Part shown: one piece after another, positions 5,744 through 14,024 of the stretch
How positions within the stretch are numbered: position 1 is the first letter of the stretch
Layout: every line of letters begins with the position of its first letter
Source of the DNA: an uncultured Lachnospiraceae bacterium
GTDB taxonomy: Bacteria; Bacillota; Clostridia; Lachnospirales; Lachnospiraceae
Direction of reading: 5' to 3'
Length of the DNA: 21,366 nucleotides
Assembly (NCBI GenBank): GCA_937965795.1
Contig: CALCMD010000015.1
Location: forward strand, 1 to 21,366
Translations under genes and position numbers: made by a program
Notes under the pieces: generated by a model
The model's database searches: none
Told to the model about the DNA's origin: nothing
Seen by the model: the letters and a program-made list of their open reading frames with translations, nothing else

Positions 5744-8677
5744 TTATTTTCTGTCTTCCGGAGTTACATTCTCTAAAGTGATCATGCATTTTTTCTTCTT
5801 TAAATATCTTCTGATCAGTAAAACCTCTGCCAGGATAAGCAATGCCGCAATCACTGCATCTACAATGTATACAATCTGCATCCAGGATGGAATTGCACCC
5901 GGCACATACTCCTCATATGCGTTGCTGTTTACTACTACGTAGAAAATATTTTTCGTGGCTTCTCTCATTGCAATTACGGAGGTTGCACTCAAATCGGTCA
6001 TAATTGCTTCGTTTCCGGAGGTTCCCAGCATCATATCTGTTCCGCCTCTGACTGCCCGGTCTGCGTCCATATATCCATAATTTCCAAAGTAATCGGAGAT
6101 TACCATTCCTTCAAATCCCCATTCTTCCCTCAGAATATCTTTCAGAAGTGCGGAGCATCCGCCTGCCCATTCTGTACCAAGGAAGTTATAAGAAGACATC
6201 ACTGCCAGTTTTCCGCTTGGGGTATTCTTTACACAGTATTCAAACGGTTTCAGATAAAGCTCTCTTGCGCTCTGTTCCGTAAACCAGGTGCACAGAAGCG
6301 CGTTCCGGTTGGTTTCCTGCTCATTCATCACCAGATGCTTGATATACGGATAAACTCCCTGCTCCACTGCTGCCGTTACTTCTGCCAGTGCCATCCTGCT
6401 GCTCAGCAGGCTGTCCTCTGAATAGTATTCAAAATTACGTCCGCCGAACGCACTTCTGTGCAGGTTCATGGACGGCGCATACCATCCCACAATATGAAAA
6501 TCTGTAAATTCCCTGCAGATTCCTTCGCCCGCTTTTGCAGCCAGGTCTTCATTCCAGGTCTGCGCAATCAGAATCTCAGAGCAATAGCCGGTACCAAAGG
6601 CATTGATCGTTCTGGAATTAAGCCCGGCAGGTCCATCTGTATCCAGCGTCCGGAGTTTATTTACCGACTCCACGGATGCCGTCTGATGTCCGCCATACGC
6701 GATAAGCTCCACCATCTCATCTATGGTTACTTCATCCAGCAGCTCCTCCCAGCGCGGGTCGTCGTACGCTGCTCCCCGCAGATCATAGAGCTCCAGTCCA
6801 TTATCTGCGCCTGTCACAGGCATTTCATCTTCCGGATTATTGTAATCCTCCGGATTCCAGGTTCCATTTCCTTTGACCTCGCCGTCCAGCTCGTAGCTTT
6901 CCGGTCCCTTTACAGCGTCCTCATAATTTGCAAATCCATCTGCTCTTGAAAGATATGTAACATTTCCTTCCGCAAAATCCAGTTTATTTGCCGCCGCAGT
7001 CACATCGCCTGCATGAGGATTGGATTCATCATATACAATCTCATCCGCAAGCTCGTATTCCTTTGTATCAATCACCGTGTGGCTGTCAGAACGGAGACTG
7101 ATCTCATATGTTCCTTCCTCCAGTACCCATGCGCCATTGCCATACGTATCATAGGAAGCCATATCCTCAATATTAAACGCAAGTGTCAGCGTCTGCGACT
7201 GTCCCGGCTCCAGCAGGTCCGTCTTATCAAATGCCGCCAGATTTACGCTGGATTTTTCAATTCCTCCGTTTGTATACGGCGGATTATAATAAAGCTCTGC
7301 AACTTCTTTACCTGCCACGCTGCCGGTGTTTGTAACCGTAACATCCACACTGATGGTATCATCCGTAACCTCCAGCTCTCCCATTTCCTGCTCGAAGGTC
7401 GTGTAGCTTAATCCATACCCGAACGGATACATAACAAGCTCATCATAATCAATCAGTTCTTCTTCTGCCGCTGTCTCATAGAAACGATATCCGGTATAAA
7501 TTCCCTCCGTATAGTTTACAAAAGATACAATGCCGTCTGCTCTTTCCCATGCCGCCAGCGCTGCGTCTGATACTTCCTGCGTATTGGTATAAGCAAAATG
7601 TCCGATATTATTGATATACGGTGTCTGGTGAAGATCCTTTACCCAGGTATCCGCCGTCTTTCCGGACGGATTCACTTCGCCGGAAATAATATTTCCAAGT
7701 GCATTAAATCCTGTCGCTCCGGCGCCTGCACAGAGCAGGACGCTCTTAATCTGCTCATAATCCTCTGTCCAGCCAAGCTCCAGCGCATTTGCGCCGTTAT
7801 ATACGACAATGACATTGTCAAACTCACTGCAGACCATCTCTACCAGATCCGCCTCTGTGCGACTCAGCTCCAGATAAGACTGCCCATCCTCAAAATCGTC
7901 ATAGTCCCCATTATTTGTGTAGGTTCCCCTCACATACTTTGTTCCGATTTCCAGTGTGGAGCCATCCATCACACTTCCCATATCATGGGGAAGGTCCGCT
8001 CCCTCGCCGCCGGTACGCGCAATCACAATAACCGCCGTATCGGAAAACGCTTTTGCATTCTCAATCATTTCTTCGGAATACTGTGCAACCGGCACCTCCG
8101 GCAGCGTCCAGTCCTGTCCGTCGTTGATGCTGATCAGCGGACGGTCCGCCCGGTATTCCACATACATATCAGATAATTCTTTGTTCGTCTCAAATCCGGC
8201 ATTTTCCAATCCTTCCAGGATACCAACTGCCGTACTTGCATCTACGGTTCCCGAACCGGTTCCGCCGTAGATCGGATTGGTGGACGCCCAGCCAAACACG
8301 TTGATTTTTTCCGGTGCGATCGGCAGAAAACTATCCTCATTTTTGGTCATTACAATGCCTTCATTGGTGATTTCCTCGATAATCTGCCTGGAATTGTCTG
8401 CATTCTCCTGTGACAGTTCCCCTTTATCCGCCAGCACTACATTGATCGTATTATACAATGCGCCGGATAACATATTGTTCACTGTCAGCGCCGTCACTAC
8501 CACAAATGCGATCAGTGACTGCCATCTGATAAATCCCTTTGCCGGTTTTTTGAATTTCCGTGCGAAAATCATCACTGCGATCATGACGACCAGCGCCGCC
8601 GCAATCACAATGATATGATTTCTCACCAGTTGGATGACACTGATGACGTCCTCATATGCAACTTCCACATTTCCCAT
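5744..8677 (-). CDS. Membrane-anchored glycoside hydrolase family 3 with inverted domain order
   Basis: I choose the ATG at 8677 (977 residues) because GGAGG lies 8 nt before it. Two N-terminal membrane helices flank a basic loop (RKFKKPAKGFIRW). Next comes the GH3 C-domain (NVFGWASTNPIYGGTGSG, roughly residues 125-450), a fibronectin III-like part (about 450-560), then the GH3 TIM barrel (about 640-900), with KHLVMNEQETNR and the nucleophile motif GMVISDYFG (Asp near 862). A final helix precedes RRYLKKKK. The basic loops place the catalytic part outside the cell. Usual GH3 enzymes have the barrel first; the inverted order is known in some rumen/gut Clostridia beta-glucosidases. Likely a beta-glycosidase facing the cell surface; sugar specificity cannot be read. 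Confidence 0.92.
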   Translation of the reverse strand: MGNVEVAYEDVISVIQLVRNHIIVIAAALVVMIAVMIFARKFKKPAKGFIRWQSLIAFVVVTALTVNNMLSGALYNTINVVLADKGELSQENADNSRQIIEEITNEGIVMTKNEDSFLPIAPEKINVFGWASTNPIYGGTGSGTVDASTAVGILEGLENAGFETNKELSDMYVEYRADRPLISINDGQDWTLPEVPVAQYSEEMIENAKAFSDTAVIVIARTGGEGADLPHDMGSVMDGSTLEIGTKYVRGTYTNNGDYDDFEDGQSYLELSRTEADLVEMVCSEFDNVIVVYNGANALELGWTEDYEQIKSVLLCAGAGATGFNALGNIISGEVNPSGKTADTWVKDLHQTPYINNIGHFAYTNTQEVSDAALAAWERADGIVSFVNYTEGIYTGYRFYETAAEEELIDYDELVMYPFGYGLSYTTFEQEMGELEVTDDTISVDVTVTNTGSVAGKEVAELYYNPPYTNGGIEKSSVNLAAFDKTDLLEPGQSQTLTLAFNIEDMASYDTYGNGAWVLEEGTYEISLRSDSHTVIDTKEYELADEIVYDESNPHAGDVTAAANKLDFAEGNVTYLSRADGFANYEDAVKGPESYELDGEVKGNGTWNPEDYNNPEDEMPVTGADNGLELYDLRGAAYDDPRWEELLDEVTIDEMVELIAYGGHQTASVESVNKLRTLDTDGPAGLNSRTINAFGTGYCSEILIAQTWNEDLAAKAGEGICREFTDFHIVGWYAPSMNLHRSAFGGRNFEYYSEDSLLSSRMALAEVTAAVEQGVYPYIKHLVMNEQETNRNALLCTWFTEQSARELYLKPFEYCVKNTPSGKLAVMSSYNFLGTEWAGGCSALLKDILREEWGFEGMVISDYFGNYGYMDADRAVRGGTDMMLGTSGNEAIMTDLSATSVIAMREATKNIFYVVVNSNAYEEYVPGAIPSWMQIVYIVDAVIAALLILAEVLLIRRYLKKKKCMITLENVTPEDRK

Positions 8678-8791
8678 ACTCTTTTCCTCCATTCTCTTTC
8701 TCTGAGTGTTTTTATCTTGTAAAAAAACAATAGCATAAAAGAAGGTCGAAAAATTTTTCTGGTATATTTGGTTTTGTACGAGGTAAAACTG

Positions 8792-8826
8792 GTAAAAAAC
8801 CGGCAGACTTTTTTCGTCTGCCGGTT
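8792..8826 (-). terminator. Terminator of the two-component operon
   Basis: A perfect 11-bp stem AACCGGCAGAC/GTCTGCCGGTT (8798-8808 and 8816-8826) with a 7-nt loop is followed on the minus strand by a T-run. It starts 6 bp beyond the kinase stop codon and separates the kinase transcript from the GH3 gene. Confidence 0.88.
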
Positions 8827-8832
8827 CAGCTG

Positions 8833-10140
8833 TTAAGATGTATAAAATAAGATATCCACCTGGAAGCTCTGTTCTTCCGCGCGCATCAACATATCGCCTT
8901 TATATTTGTCAACAATATACCGGATGCTCCGCACACCAAAACCATGATATGCTTTATCATCCTTTGTCGTGACCGGAAGTCCATCCTCGAAGACAACTCT
9001 GGCACTGCAATAATTATCTATATGAATATGATATCCCTGAACTTTTTTGGCCATCTGGACGCTGATGATTCGTTTTTCTTCATCCGGCTCCTTCATAACA
9101 CTTTCAATGGCATTATCAAGAAGATTTCCAAAAAGCGCATATACATCGGTTGTGTTCATAAAGTCCAGGGCAGCTCCGTCTATCATACTGCTCAGTTTAA
9201 TATTGTACTCATCACACAGCAGGCTTTTCTCCGTAAGCACCAGATCCAATGCGTCATTTCCCGTCTGATAAATGTTGTCATAAATTGCCACTGCATTTTT
9301 TATACTTTCAATATATTCTTTTTGATCTTTCGAATCTTCTATGCGCGATATTTTGGAAATCCGGTATTTCAAGTCGTGGCATTTAATATTGATGATATTA
9401 ATATTCTCCTGTGAAAGCTTCTGCTGTTCTTTAAGACTGTGCAGCATATTTTCCATTATCTCGTTCTCATGCAGGATCCGGTTCTCCCTTGACAGGCTGA
9501 ATGCAACAAACATGGAAAGAGCGCAGCAAAAGATCGCATATAACTTGCATAATACATTGCGCAGCAGCCCCGGCGCTTCGCGGAACATCTGGCTGTCTAC
9601 CAGCACGCTTAAAAATACAACCGTCAGCAAAATTACCAGTGCCACCATCTCCATGCGGATATCCCTGTCTTTCAGTTCGCTTTTTCCCTCATACCGTTTG
9701 ATCAGAATAAAATAAACCAGCAGATCAACCAGCAGATACGGTAAAAAACGAATGAAAATAAAATCCCCCAGATTTCCAAACTCCAGTCCCGTCAGTTCCT
9801 GAAAAATCATGGATACCGCAAACCCGATATGCTGTGATGCATACCCGCATACACCTGCAAAAAGGATTTCTTTCTTTGAAACCTGAAAGATCCCCCACAT
9901 CAGTACTAAAGAAAGGCAGAACAGGCTAATATAATAAATGGTATATACGACCGGATTGCTGCCCGGAATACTGGTAAATAGCTGAAACGCCAGCCATGCC
10001 GCGAAAAAATAACCGGCGATTCCAAATATTATCCTTATCGGAAAATTTTTCTTCCGTTTCCATGCCCGTTCAAAAAAAGCCTCCGCCATGATAAGCTGCA
10101 TTGAAAACCGGACACAGGATATAAAATGCATTCCTTCCAT
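8833..10140 (-). CDS. AgrC-like GHKL sensor histidine kinase
   Basis: This 435-residue protein has about six membrane helices in residues 1-215, a coiled region, the phosphoacceptor in IKCHDLKYR (His255), and a GHKL ATPase domain with the N box FGNLLDNAIES (Asn339, Asn343) and a G box HGFGVRSI. It lacks a standard HisKA domain, as in AgrC/ComD-type peptide sensors. Its start overlaps the stop of the response regulator by one base (TAATG), and GGAGG lies 9 nt upstream, so translation is coupled. It should phosphorylate the LytTR regulator next to it. No AgrD-like peptide gene is visible nearby, so the signal is unknown. A link to the downstream GH3 gene is possible but unproven. Confidence 0.93.
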   Translation of the reverse strand: MEGMHFISCVRFSMQLIMAEAFFERAWKRKKNFPIRIIFGIAGYFFAAWLAFQLFTSIPGSNPVVYTIYYISLFCLSLVLMWGIFQVSKKEILFAGVCGYASQHIGFAVSMIFQELTGLEFGNLGDFIFIRFLPYLLVDLLVYFILIKRYEGKSELKDRDIRMEMVALVILLTVVFLSVLVDSQMFREAPGLLRNVLCKLYAIFCCALSMFVAFSLSRENRILHENEIMENMLHSLKEQQKLSQENINIINIKCHDLKYRISKISRIEDSKDQKEYIESIKNAVAIYDNIYQTGNDALDLVLTEKSLLCDEYNIKLSSMIDGAALDFMNTTDVYALFGNLLDNAIESVMKEPDEEKRIISVQMAKKVQGYHIHIDNYCSARVVFEDGLPVTTKDDKAYHGFGVRSIRYIVDKYKGDMLMRAEEQSFQVDILFYTS

Positions 10141-10847
10141 TAGTACATTCCTCCCATGTATTTCATAAGCTCCTCTTTAAATTCTTTTCTTCTCTGCCTG
10201 CTGATCGGAAGCTGCACATCTTCCAGCCATACCGTATCTTTGGAAGCCCTTGTTACATATTTCAGGTTCACAAGGCATCCGCTGATACTTTTTGAAAAGC
10301 CTTCCCCTTTCAATACATCCTCTGCATCTGCCAAAGTCCCCCTTATCCGGAATGATTCGCCTTTTGTATGATACACAAGATAATTTTTATCTTTTTCTAT
10401 ATAAGTGATCATAGATGTTCTGAGCTTAATAACCGTGTCTCCTGTATCAATAACGATTTCCTTTTCCGTATTCTTCTGCGAAAAGCGTATCGCTTTTTTA
10501 AGTTTGTCTGTAAATATGTAGTATTTCACTGGTTTAACAATGAAATCTATTGCATTCACCTCATACCCTTTTATCGCATACTGTGCCATATTCGTTACAA
10601 AAATAATCCCAACCGACTGATCGATCCGCCTGATACGGCGTGCTGCTTCCAGCCCATCCAGATGCGGCATTTCAATATCCAGAAATACGACGTCAAAGCT
10701 CCCATCATAATCCTCCACAAAATTCAGCCCATTACAAAATTCCTTTGCAGAAACCGGAATATGCTCCTCTGCCGCATACCTTTCCAGATAAGATTTCATT
10801 AATTTCAGATGCTCCCGGTCATCGTCTACTAACGCGATCCTGATCAT
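10140..10847 (-). CDS. LytTR-family response regulator
   Basis: The start is ATG at 10847 (235 residues), preceded by GGGGGAGGAAGGAG; the longer GTG start at 10868 would include this ribosome-binding site. The receiver domain has acidic residues Asp8-Asp10, phosphoacceptor Asp57 in FLDIEMPHLDG, and Lys105 in IVKPVKYY. The C-terminal LytTR DNA-binding domain runs from about residue 135 (TGDTVIKLRTSMITYIEKDKN...) to the end, with the typical SGCLVNLKYV strand. It partners the AgrC-like kinase encoded directly downstream. LytTR proteins bind paired direct repeats; targets probably include its own promoter or the GH3 gene, but no clear site is visible. Confidence 0.93.
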   Translation of the reverse strand: MIRIALVDDDREHLKLMKSYLERYAAEEHIPVSAKEFCNGLNFVEDYDGSFDVVFLDIEMPHLDGLEAARRIRRIDQSVGIIFVTNMAQYAIKGYEVNAIDFIVKPVKYYIFTDKLKKAIRFSQKNTEKEIVIDTGDTVIKLRTSMITYIEKDKNYLVYHTKGESFRIRGTLADAEDVLKGEGFSKSISGCLVNLKYVTRASKDTVWLEDVQLPISRQRRKEFKEELMKYMGGMY

Positions 10848-10936
10848 GCTCCTTCCTCCCCCTGACACTTTAGAAAATATCGAATTTCTAAAAGATCCAT
10901 TTTTATTCTGGATATTCTTTTTCCCTCCATATATAG

Positions 10937-10967
10937 ATTATATCAAACGTTAGTATGAACCGGTCAA
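10937..10967 (-). promoter_or_regulatory. Promoter of the two-component operon, 19-bp spacer
   Basis: TTGACC (10962-10967) and TATAAT (10937-10942) on the minus strand are 19 bp apart, 90 bp before the response-regulator start. TTGACCGGT and the later ACTA.CGT match the CMD promoter at the same offsets, although the spacer dyad is poor. Either a MerR protein acts here or the spacing is fortuitous. Farther down the leader is a TTTAGAAA/TTTCTAAA dyad at 10869-10892. Confidence 0.5.
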
Positions 10968-10984
10968 CCATTTTATCAATATAG

Positions 10985-12358
10985 TTATATTACCTGAAAA
11001 GTTTTCCACTTCCCGGACTTCTGTCTCCAGAAGAAAATAACCGCCCGGACGACCCAGTCACTGACCATTGCAATCGCAATTCCTATGACGCCCATTTGCA
11101 GGACAACCCCTAAAAGCCAGGACAGCAGCAAACGCACTGCTATGGTGGATATGACCGAAACATACATGGTGAACTTCACATCACCTGCAGCCCGCAGTCC
11201 GTTGCTGAGCGCACCGGAAAAGGGATAGGCGATGGCGTTGAACAGATTGTGGATCAGAACCAGCCAGATCACAAGCTGCTTTGTATCCGGCTCCAACGCA
11301 TAGAATCTCATAAATAAGGGGGTCAACAGGAAAATCAGAAAATTCCATACCGACGAAAGCAACAGCGTGATCTTTGTCAATTTCTTAAAATAAATTTCTG
11401 CGGCCTGTATATCCCGGTTTCCCATACACTGTCCAATGACGGTGATAAACACCGGCCCCATAGCAACACCGGCCAGTGCAGCCAAAGACCAGATACTTTG
11501 CGCCACGCCGTTTGCGGCAATCTGATAAGTACCAAAAAGCGCCACAATACTGCTTAAAGCCACCTTTACCAACTGGAAAACGCCGTTTTCCAGCCCATTT
11601 GGAATGGCAATCTTTAAAATATTCCGCATAAGCTCCACGTTCCACTGAAAAATCCATCTCCGTGCATAGGTGACGCCATTCTTCCTTTGAAAACAAAGAA
11701 ATGTGATTGCAACGGCAGAGAATGTCCGGGAGATCAGAGACGGATACGCAACGCCTGCAACACCTGCGTGAAGCACAAACACTCCGATCAGATTCCCAAT
11801 CACATTGATGATATTAGAAACTACGGACAAATACATGGTTACGCTTGTTTTCCCAATACTCCTAAAAAGAGCTGCGCCGGAATTATAAACCGCCAGAGCC
11901 GGATAAGAATAGGCGGAAATACGCAGGTAGGTAATACACGCCTGCATTACATCGTCTTCTACTTTTCCAAACATCAGACGGAGCATTCCCTCATTCCCAA
12001 TCAGCACAAGTGCCGAAACCAATGCGGAAAAAATCACAGAGAACAACAGGAGCTGGCTCGCAGATTCCCCTGCAGCATCCGCCCTCTTTCTGCCAATGTA
12101 CTGGCTGATTACCACCGCTCCACCGGATGCCAGCGCCGTAAACAGATAAATAAAAATCGTGTTAAACTGATTTACCAGAGAAACGCCGGAAACCGCCGCT
12201 TCTCCGGCATAGCTGACGACCAGGGTATCCGCCATGCCCACAAGCATAACCAGCAGCTGCTCTAAAAATAGCGGGATAATCATATCCTTTAATGCTTTAT
12301 TTGAAAATAGCTCCGTCTGCTGATTCCTCCCTCTATATAAGAAAATCCCTGCCTTCAT
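10985..12358 (-). CDS. MATE-family multidrug efflux transporter
   Basis: The 457-residue protein has about 12 hydrophobic helices and the MATE pattern: PLFLEQLLVMLVGMADTLVVS at the first helix, GEAAVSGVSLVNQ, and a second half beginning near LMRNILKIAIPNG. MATE proteins export cationic drugs or metabolites using Na+ or H+. The annotated ATG (12358) has no good ribosome-binding site. A strong GGGAGG lies 18 codons further in, followed 9 nt later by ACG at the position where related proteins would start with ME/MTELFSNKAL. The true start may therefore be a mutated ATG (see findings). It is the last gene of the second redox cluster and could export a product of that cluster. Confidence 0.93.
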   Translation of the reverse strand: MKAGIFLYRGRNQQTELFSNKALKDMIIPLFLEQLLVMLVGMADTLVVSYAGEAAVSGVSLVNQFNTIFIYLFTALASGGAVVISQYIGRKRADAAGESASQLLLFSVIFSALVSALVLIGNEGMLRLMFGKVEDDVMQACITYLRISAYSYPALAVYNSGAALFRSIGKTSVTMYLSVVSNIINVIGNLIGVFVLHAGVAGVAYPSLISRTFSAVAITFLCFQRKNGVTYARRWIFQWNVELMRNILKIAIPNGLENGVFQLVKVALSSIVALFGTYQIAANGVAQSIWSLAALAGVAMGPVFITVIGQCMGNRDIQAAEIYFKKLTKITLLLSSVWNFLIFLLTPLFMRFYALEPDTKQLVIWLVLIHNLFNAIAYPFSGALSNGLRAAGDVKFTMYVSVISTIAVRLLLSWLLGVVLQMGVIGIAIAMVSDWVVRAVIFFWRQKSGKWKTFQVI

Positions 12359-12452
12359 CTGCCGGCAAAATTTGATTTGTTTCCAGCCATTTTGTTATAT
12401 CATCAGGCAGGCTGTCTCCACCTGAGTAATGTACCGATAATGCTTCTCCCAT
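12333..12452 (-). CDS. Small 39-residue ORF coupled to DUF4405, flavodoxin-tail-like
   Basis: The ATG at 12452 shares its first base with the TGA stop of the DUF4405 gene, giving possible translational coupling. The stop lies inside the GGGAGG site that precedes the MATE coding core. The peptide (MGEALSVHYSGGDSL, then PDDITKWLE) reads like a natural protein C-terminus, resembling the last strand and helix of some flavodoxins, but is too short to assign. It could be a short gene or the tail of a lost flavodoxin. Low certainty. Confidence 0.35.
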   Translation of the reverse strand: MGEALSVHYSGGDSLPDDITKWLETNQILPADEGRDFLI

Positions 12453-13150
12453 CAGGGCATCCGGTCTTTCGAGTGTTTGCCGGAAATCCTTCCAATTCCC
12501 CGGACTATATAAAAGCTGACAAAAATCCAGAATCCCATCATCGCAATGTACTCTGCGAATACGGATATTGCGCTCTGTTCAAAATCAAAAAATACAAACT
12601 GATTTTTCAGGAGCATATAAGAAACAATGTCCTTTTGGATAAAGCAGAACAGCCCATATCCGGCAATTACGGCGGCGGCCAGCCGCAGCCCCCACACCGC
12701 CGTACCCGGCAATTTCCTGCCTTTCAGGAGCCTCTTAAACATTCCCACGATCATTCCCCAGTGCATTCCCAAATGGATGCTCATCAGCACAATCCCCCAG
12801 TAGGCGGCTGCCATGTGCATACTTCTTGCAGTCGCCATCGGCCCGCTTATAGGAAGCGCTGCAAACACATGGCGGGACATGACGATTCCGCTATATCCAA
12901 GGCAAATCATAGAAATGAGCACACTGAAATTAACGATTGTCTGTACCATGCGCAGAGGCTTGTATTTCCCCTTGAACAGATTGCCATACCACCGGATATT
13001 GAGGATATGATGTGCGATAAACAAAAGCAGCATCCCGGCGCCAAACCACTCATGAAGCGCTTCCCCGATGATTTGATATGCCATCAGGCAGAGCAGCAGC
13101 GCTGTCATCAGGAGATCAATTCCCATCTTGATTTTCATTTTGGGTTTCAT
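12452..13150 (-). CDS. DUF4405 membrane protein (cytochrome b561-like)
   Basis: This complete 232-residue protein has about five to six membrane helices. His33, His47, His48, His112, His126 and His130 are conserved with the partial paralogue at 1-502, and the N-terminal 140 residues align without gaps. The extension beyond residue 170 contains a non-homologous-looking loop (IQKDIVSYMLLKNQ) and a last helix ending in basic residues. The His pairs in helices suggest b-type heme and transfer of electrons across or within the membrane. It lies 43 bp behind a flavodoxin lipoprotein, the same partnership as in the first cluster. An AAAGGATGA site precedes the start. Heme binding and partner are inference. 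Confidence 0.85.
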   Translation of the reverse strand: MKPKMKIKMGIDLLMTALLLCLMAYQIIGEALHEWFGAGMLLLFIAHHILNIRWYGNLFKGKYKPLRMVQTIVNFSVLISMICLGYSGIVMSRHVFAALPISGPMATARSMHMAAAYWGIVLMSIHLGMHWGMIVGMFKRLLKGRKLPGTAVWGLRLAAAVIAGYGLFCFIQKDIVSYMLLKNQFVFFDFEQSAISVFAEYIAMMGFWIFVSFYIVRGIGRISGKHSKDRMP

Positions 13151-13193
13151 GAGTCATTCATCCTTTCACATCACTTAAAATTTCTTTATCTGA

Positions 13194-13979
13194 TTATTCT
13201 CCCAGATTCAGACCAAGACCGTTTACCCATTCCATGACGGTATCCTGGGAATCGCTGCCATTCAGACGTCTTCCTTCCAGCCATGTGGCGCCACTGGTAA
13301 GCTGTTCCAGATTGGAAGCGCTGGAGCCAATGCCGCTGCCGCCGGAAGTGCAGAAAGGAACAATGGTCTTACCGGAAAAATCATAGCTTTCCATAAAGGT
13401 GCTGACGATTCTCGGTGCCTCTCCCCACCAGATGGGATAACCGAGAAACACGATTGTATACTGCTCCATGTTCTCCACAGAACCAGCGATTGCCGGCCGG
13501 GAAGATGGGTCATTCATTTCAAGTGTACTGCGGCTGTTGTTATCGTTATAATTCAGGTCCTCATCTGTGTAAGGTTCTTCCGGAATGATTTCGTAAAGAT
13601 CAGCATTCAGACCATTTGCAATATGTTCTGCTACTCCTTCAGTTGTATTGGTCGCAGAAAAATAGGCTACCAGAATTTTTGTACCCTCTGTCTGAGTTTC
13701 AGTCTCAGCATCAGTCCCGGTCTCAAGTATATCTGCTGCTTCTGTTATTTCTGTTGTTTCTGCTATTTCTGTTATTCCTGCTGTTTCTTGCGTTTCATCA
13801 GGCTGTGCAGATTCGGTCTCCAGTTCGGATTCCTCCGGTACAGATGTTTCCTCTGATACACTGCTCCCGGCAGAATTACTTTCTGCAGAAGGCTGCTCTG
13901 TCTGAGCTGACGTATTTCCACAGGCAACAAGGCTCATAATCATAAACAGAGAAAGTAAAAAAGCAATTGTTTTTTTCAT
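13194..13979 (-). CDS. Flavodoxin-family lipoprotein, short-loop type
   Basis: The start ATG at 13979 has GGAGG 8 nt upstream; the frame extends to 14000 but without a better site. The 261-residue protein has lipobox LVAC (Cys20), an unusually long linker of about 80 residues made mostly of Thr, Glu, Ser and Ile with ITEIAETTEITE-like repeats, and a flavodoxin domain from about residue 101 (KILVAYFS). The phosphate loop is SATNTTEG, GYPIWWGEAP matches the protein at 1574-2257, and GKTIVPFCTSGG follows. The long linker could let the FMN domain reach a partner through the cell wall. It lies between the fusion flavodoxin and DUF4405 and is probably co-transcribed with both. Confidence 0.9.
   Translation of the reverse strand: MKKTIAFLLSLFMIMSLVACGNTSAQTEQPSAESNSAGSSVSEETSVPEESELETESAQPDETQETAGITEIAETTEITEAADILETGTDAETETQTEGTKILVAYFSATNTTEGVAEHIANGLNADLYEIIPEEPYTDEDLNYNDNNSRSTLEMNDPSSRPAIAGSVENMEQYTIVFLGYPIWWGEAPRIVSTFMESYDFSGKTIVPFCTSGGSGIGSSASNLEQLTSGATWLEGRRLNGSDSQDTVMEWVNGLGLNLGE
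13733..13800. repeat. Low-complexity repeat in the flavodoxin linker
   Basis: A short-period pyrimidine-rich tract on the plus strand repeats variants of TTTCTGTTA and TTTCTGCTG about seven times. On the coding strand it encodes Thr/Glu/Ile-rich linker units (TEI, AET, TEA). Its length is a multiple that keeps the frame, so slippage could vary linker length between strains. Confidence 0.6.
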
Positions 13980-14024
13980 TGTATCTACCTCCATATTCAA
14001 AATATTTTCATGGTTTTATAACAC

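Noticed and set aside
6458..8618. Several long plus-strand frames opposite the GH3 gene
   Set aside because: They are antisense shadows: no ribosome-binding sites, no recognisable domains, and the minus-strand frame is a full GH3 enzyme.
12377..13237. 286-codon plus-strand frame over the DUF4405 gene
   Set aside because: Composition rich in His/Pro/Arg with no domain; the opposite frame is a clear paralogue of the protein at 1-502.
13733..13800. Short repeats as a CRISPR array
   Set aside because: Period is about 9 bp without spacers and the tract lies in frame within a flavodoxin linker.
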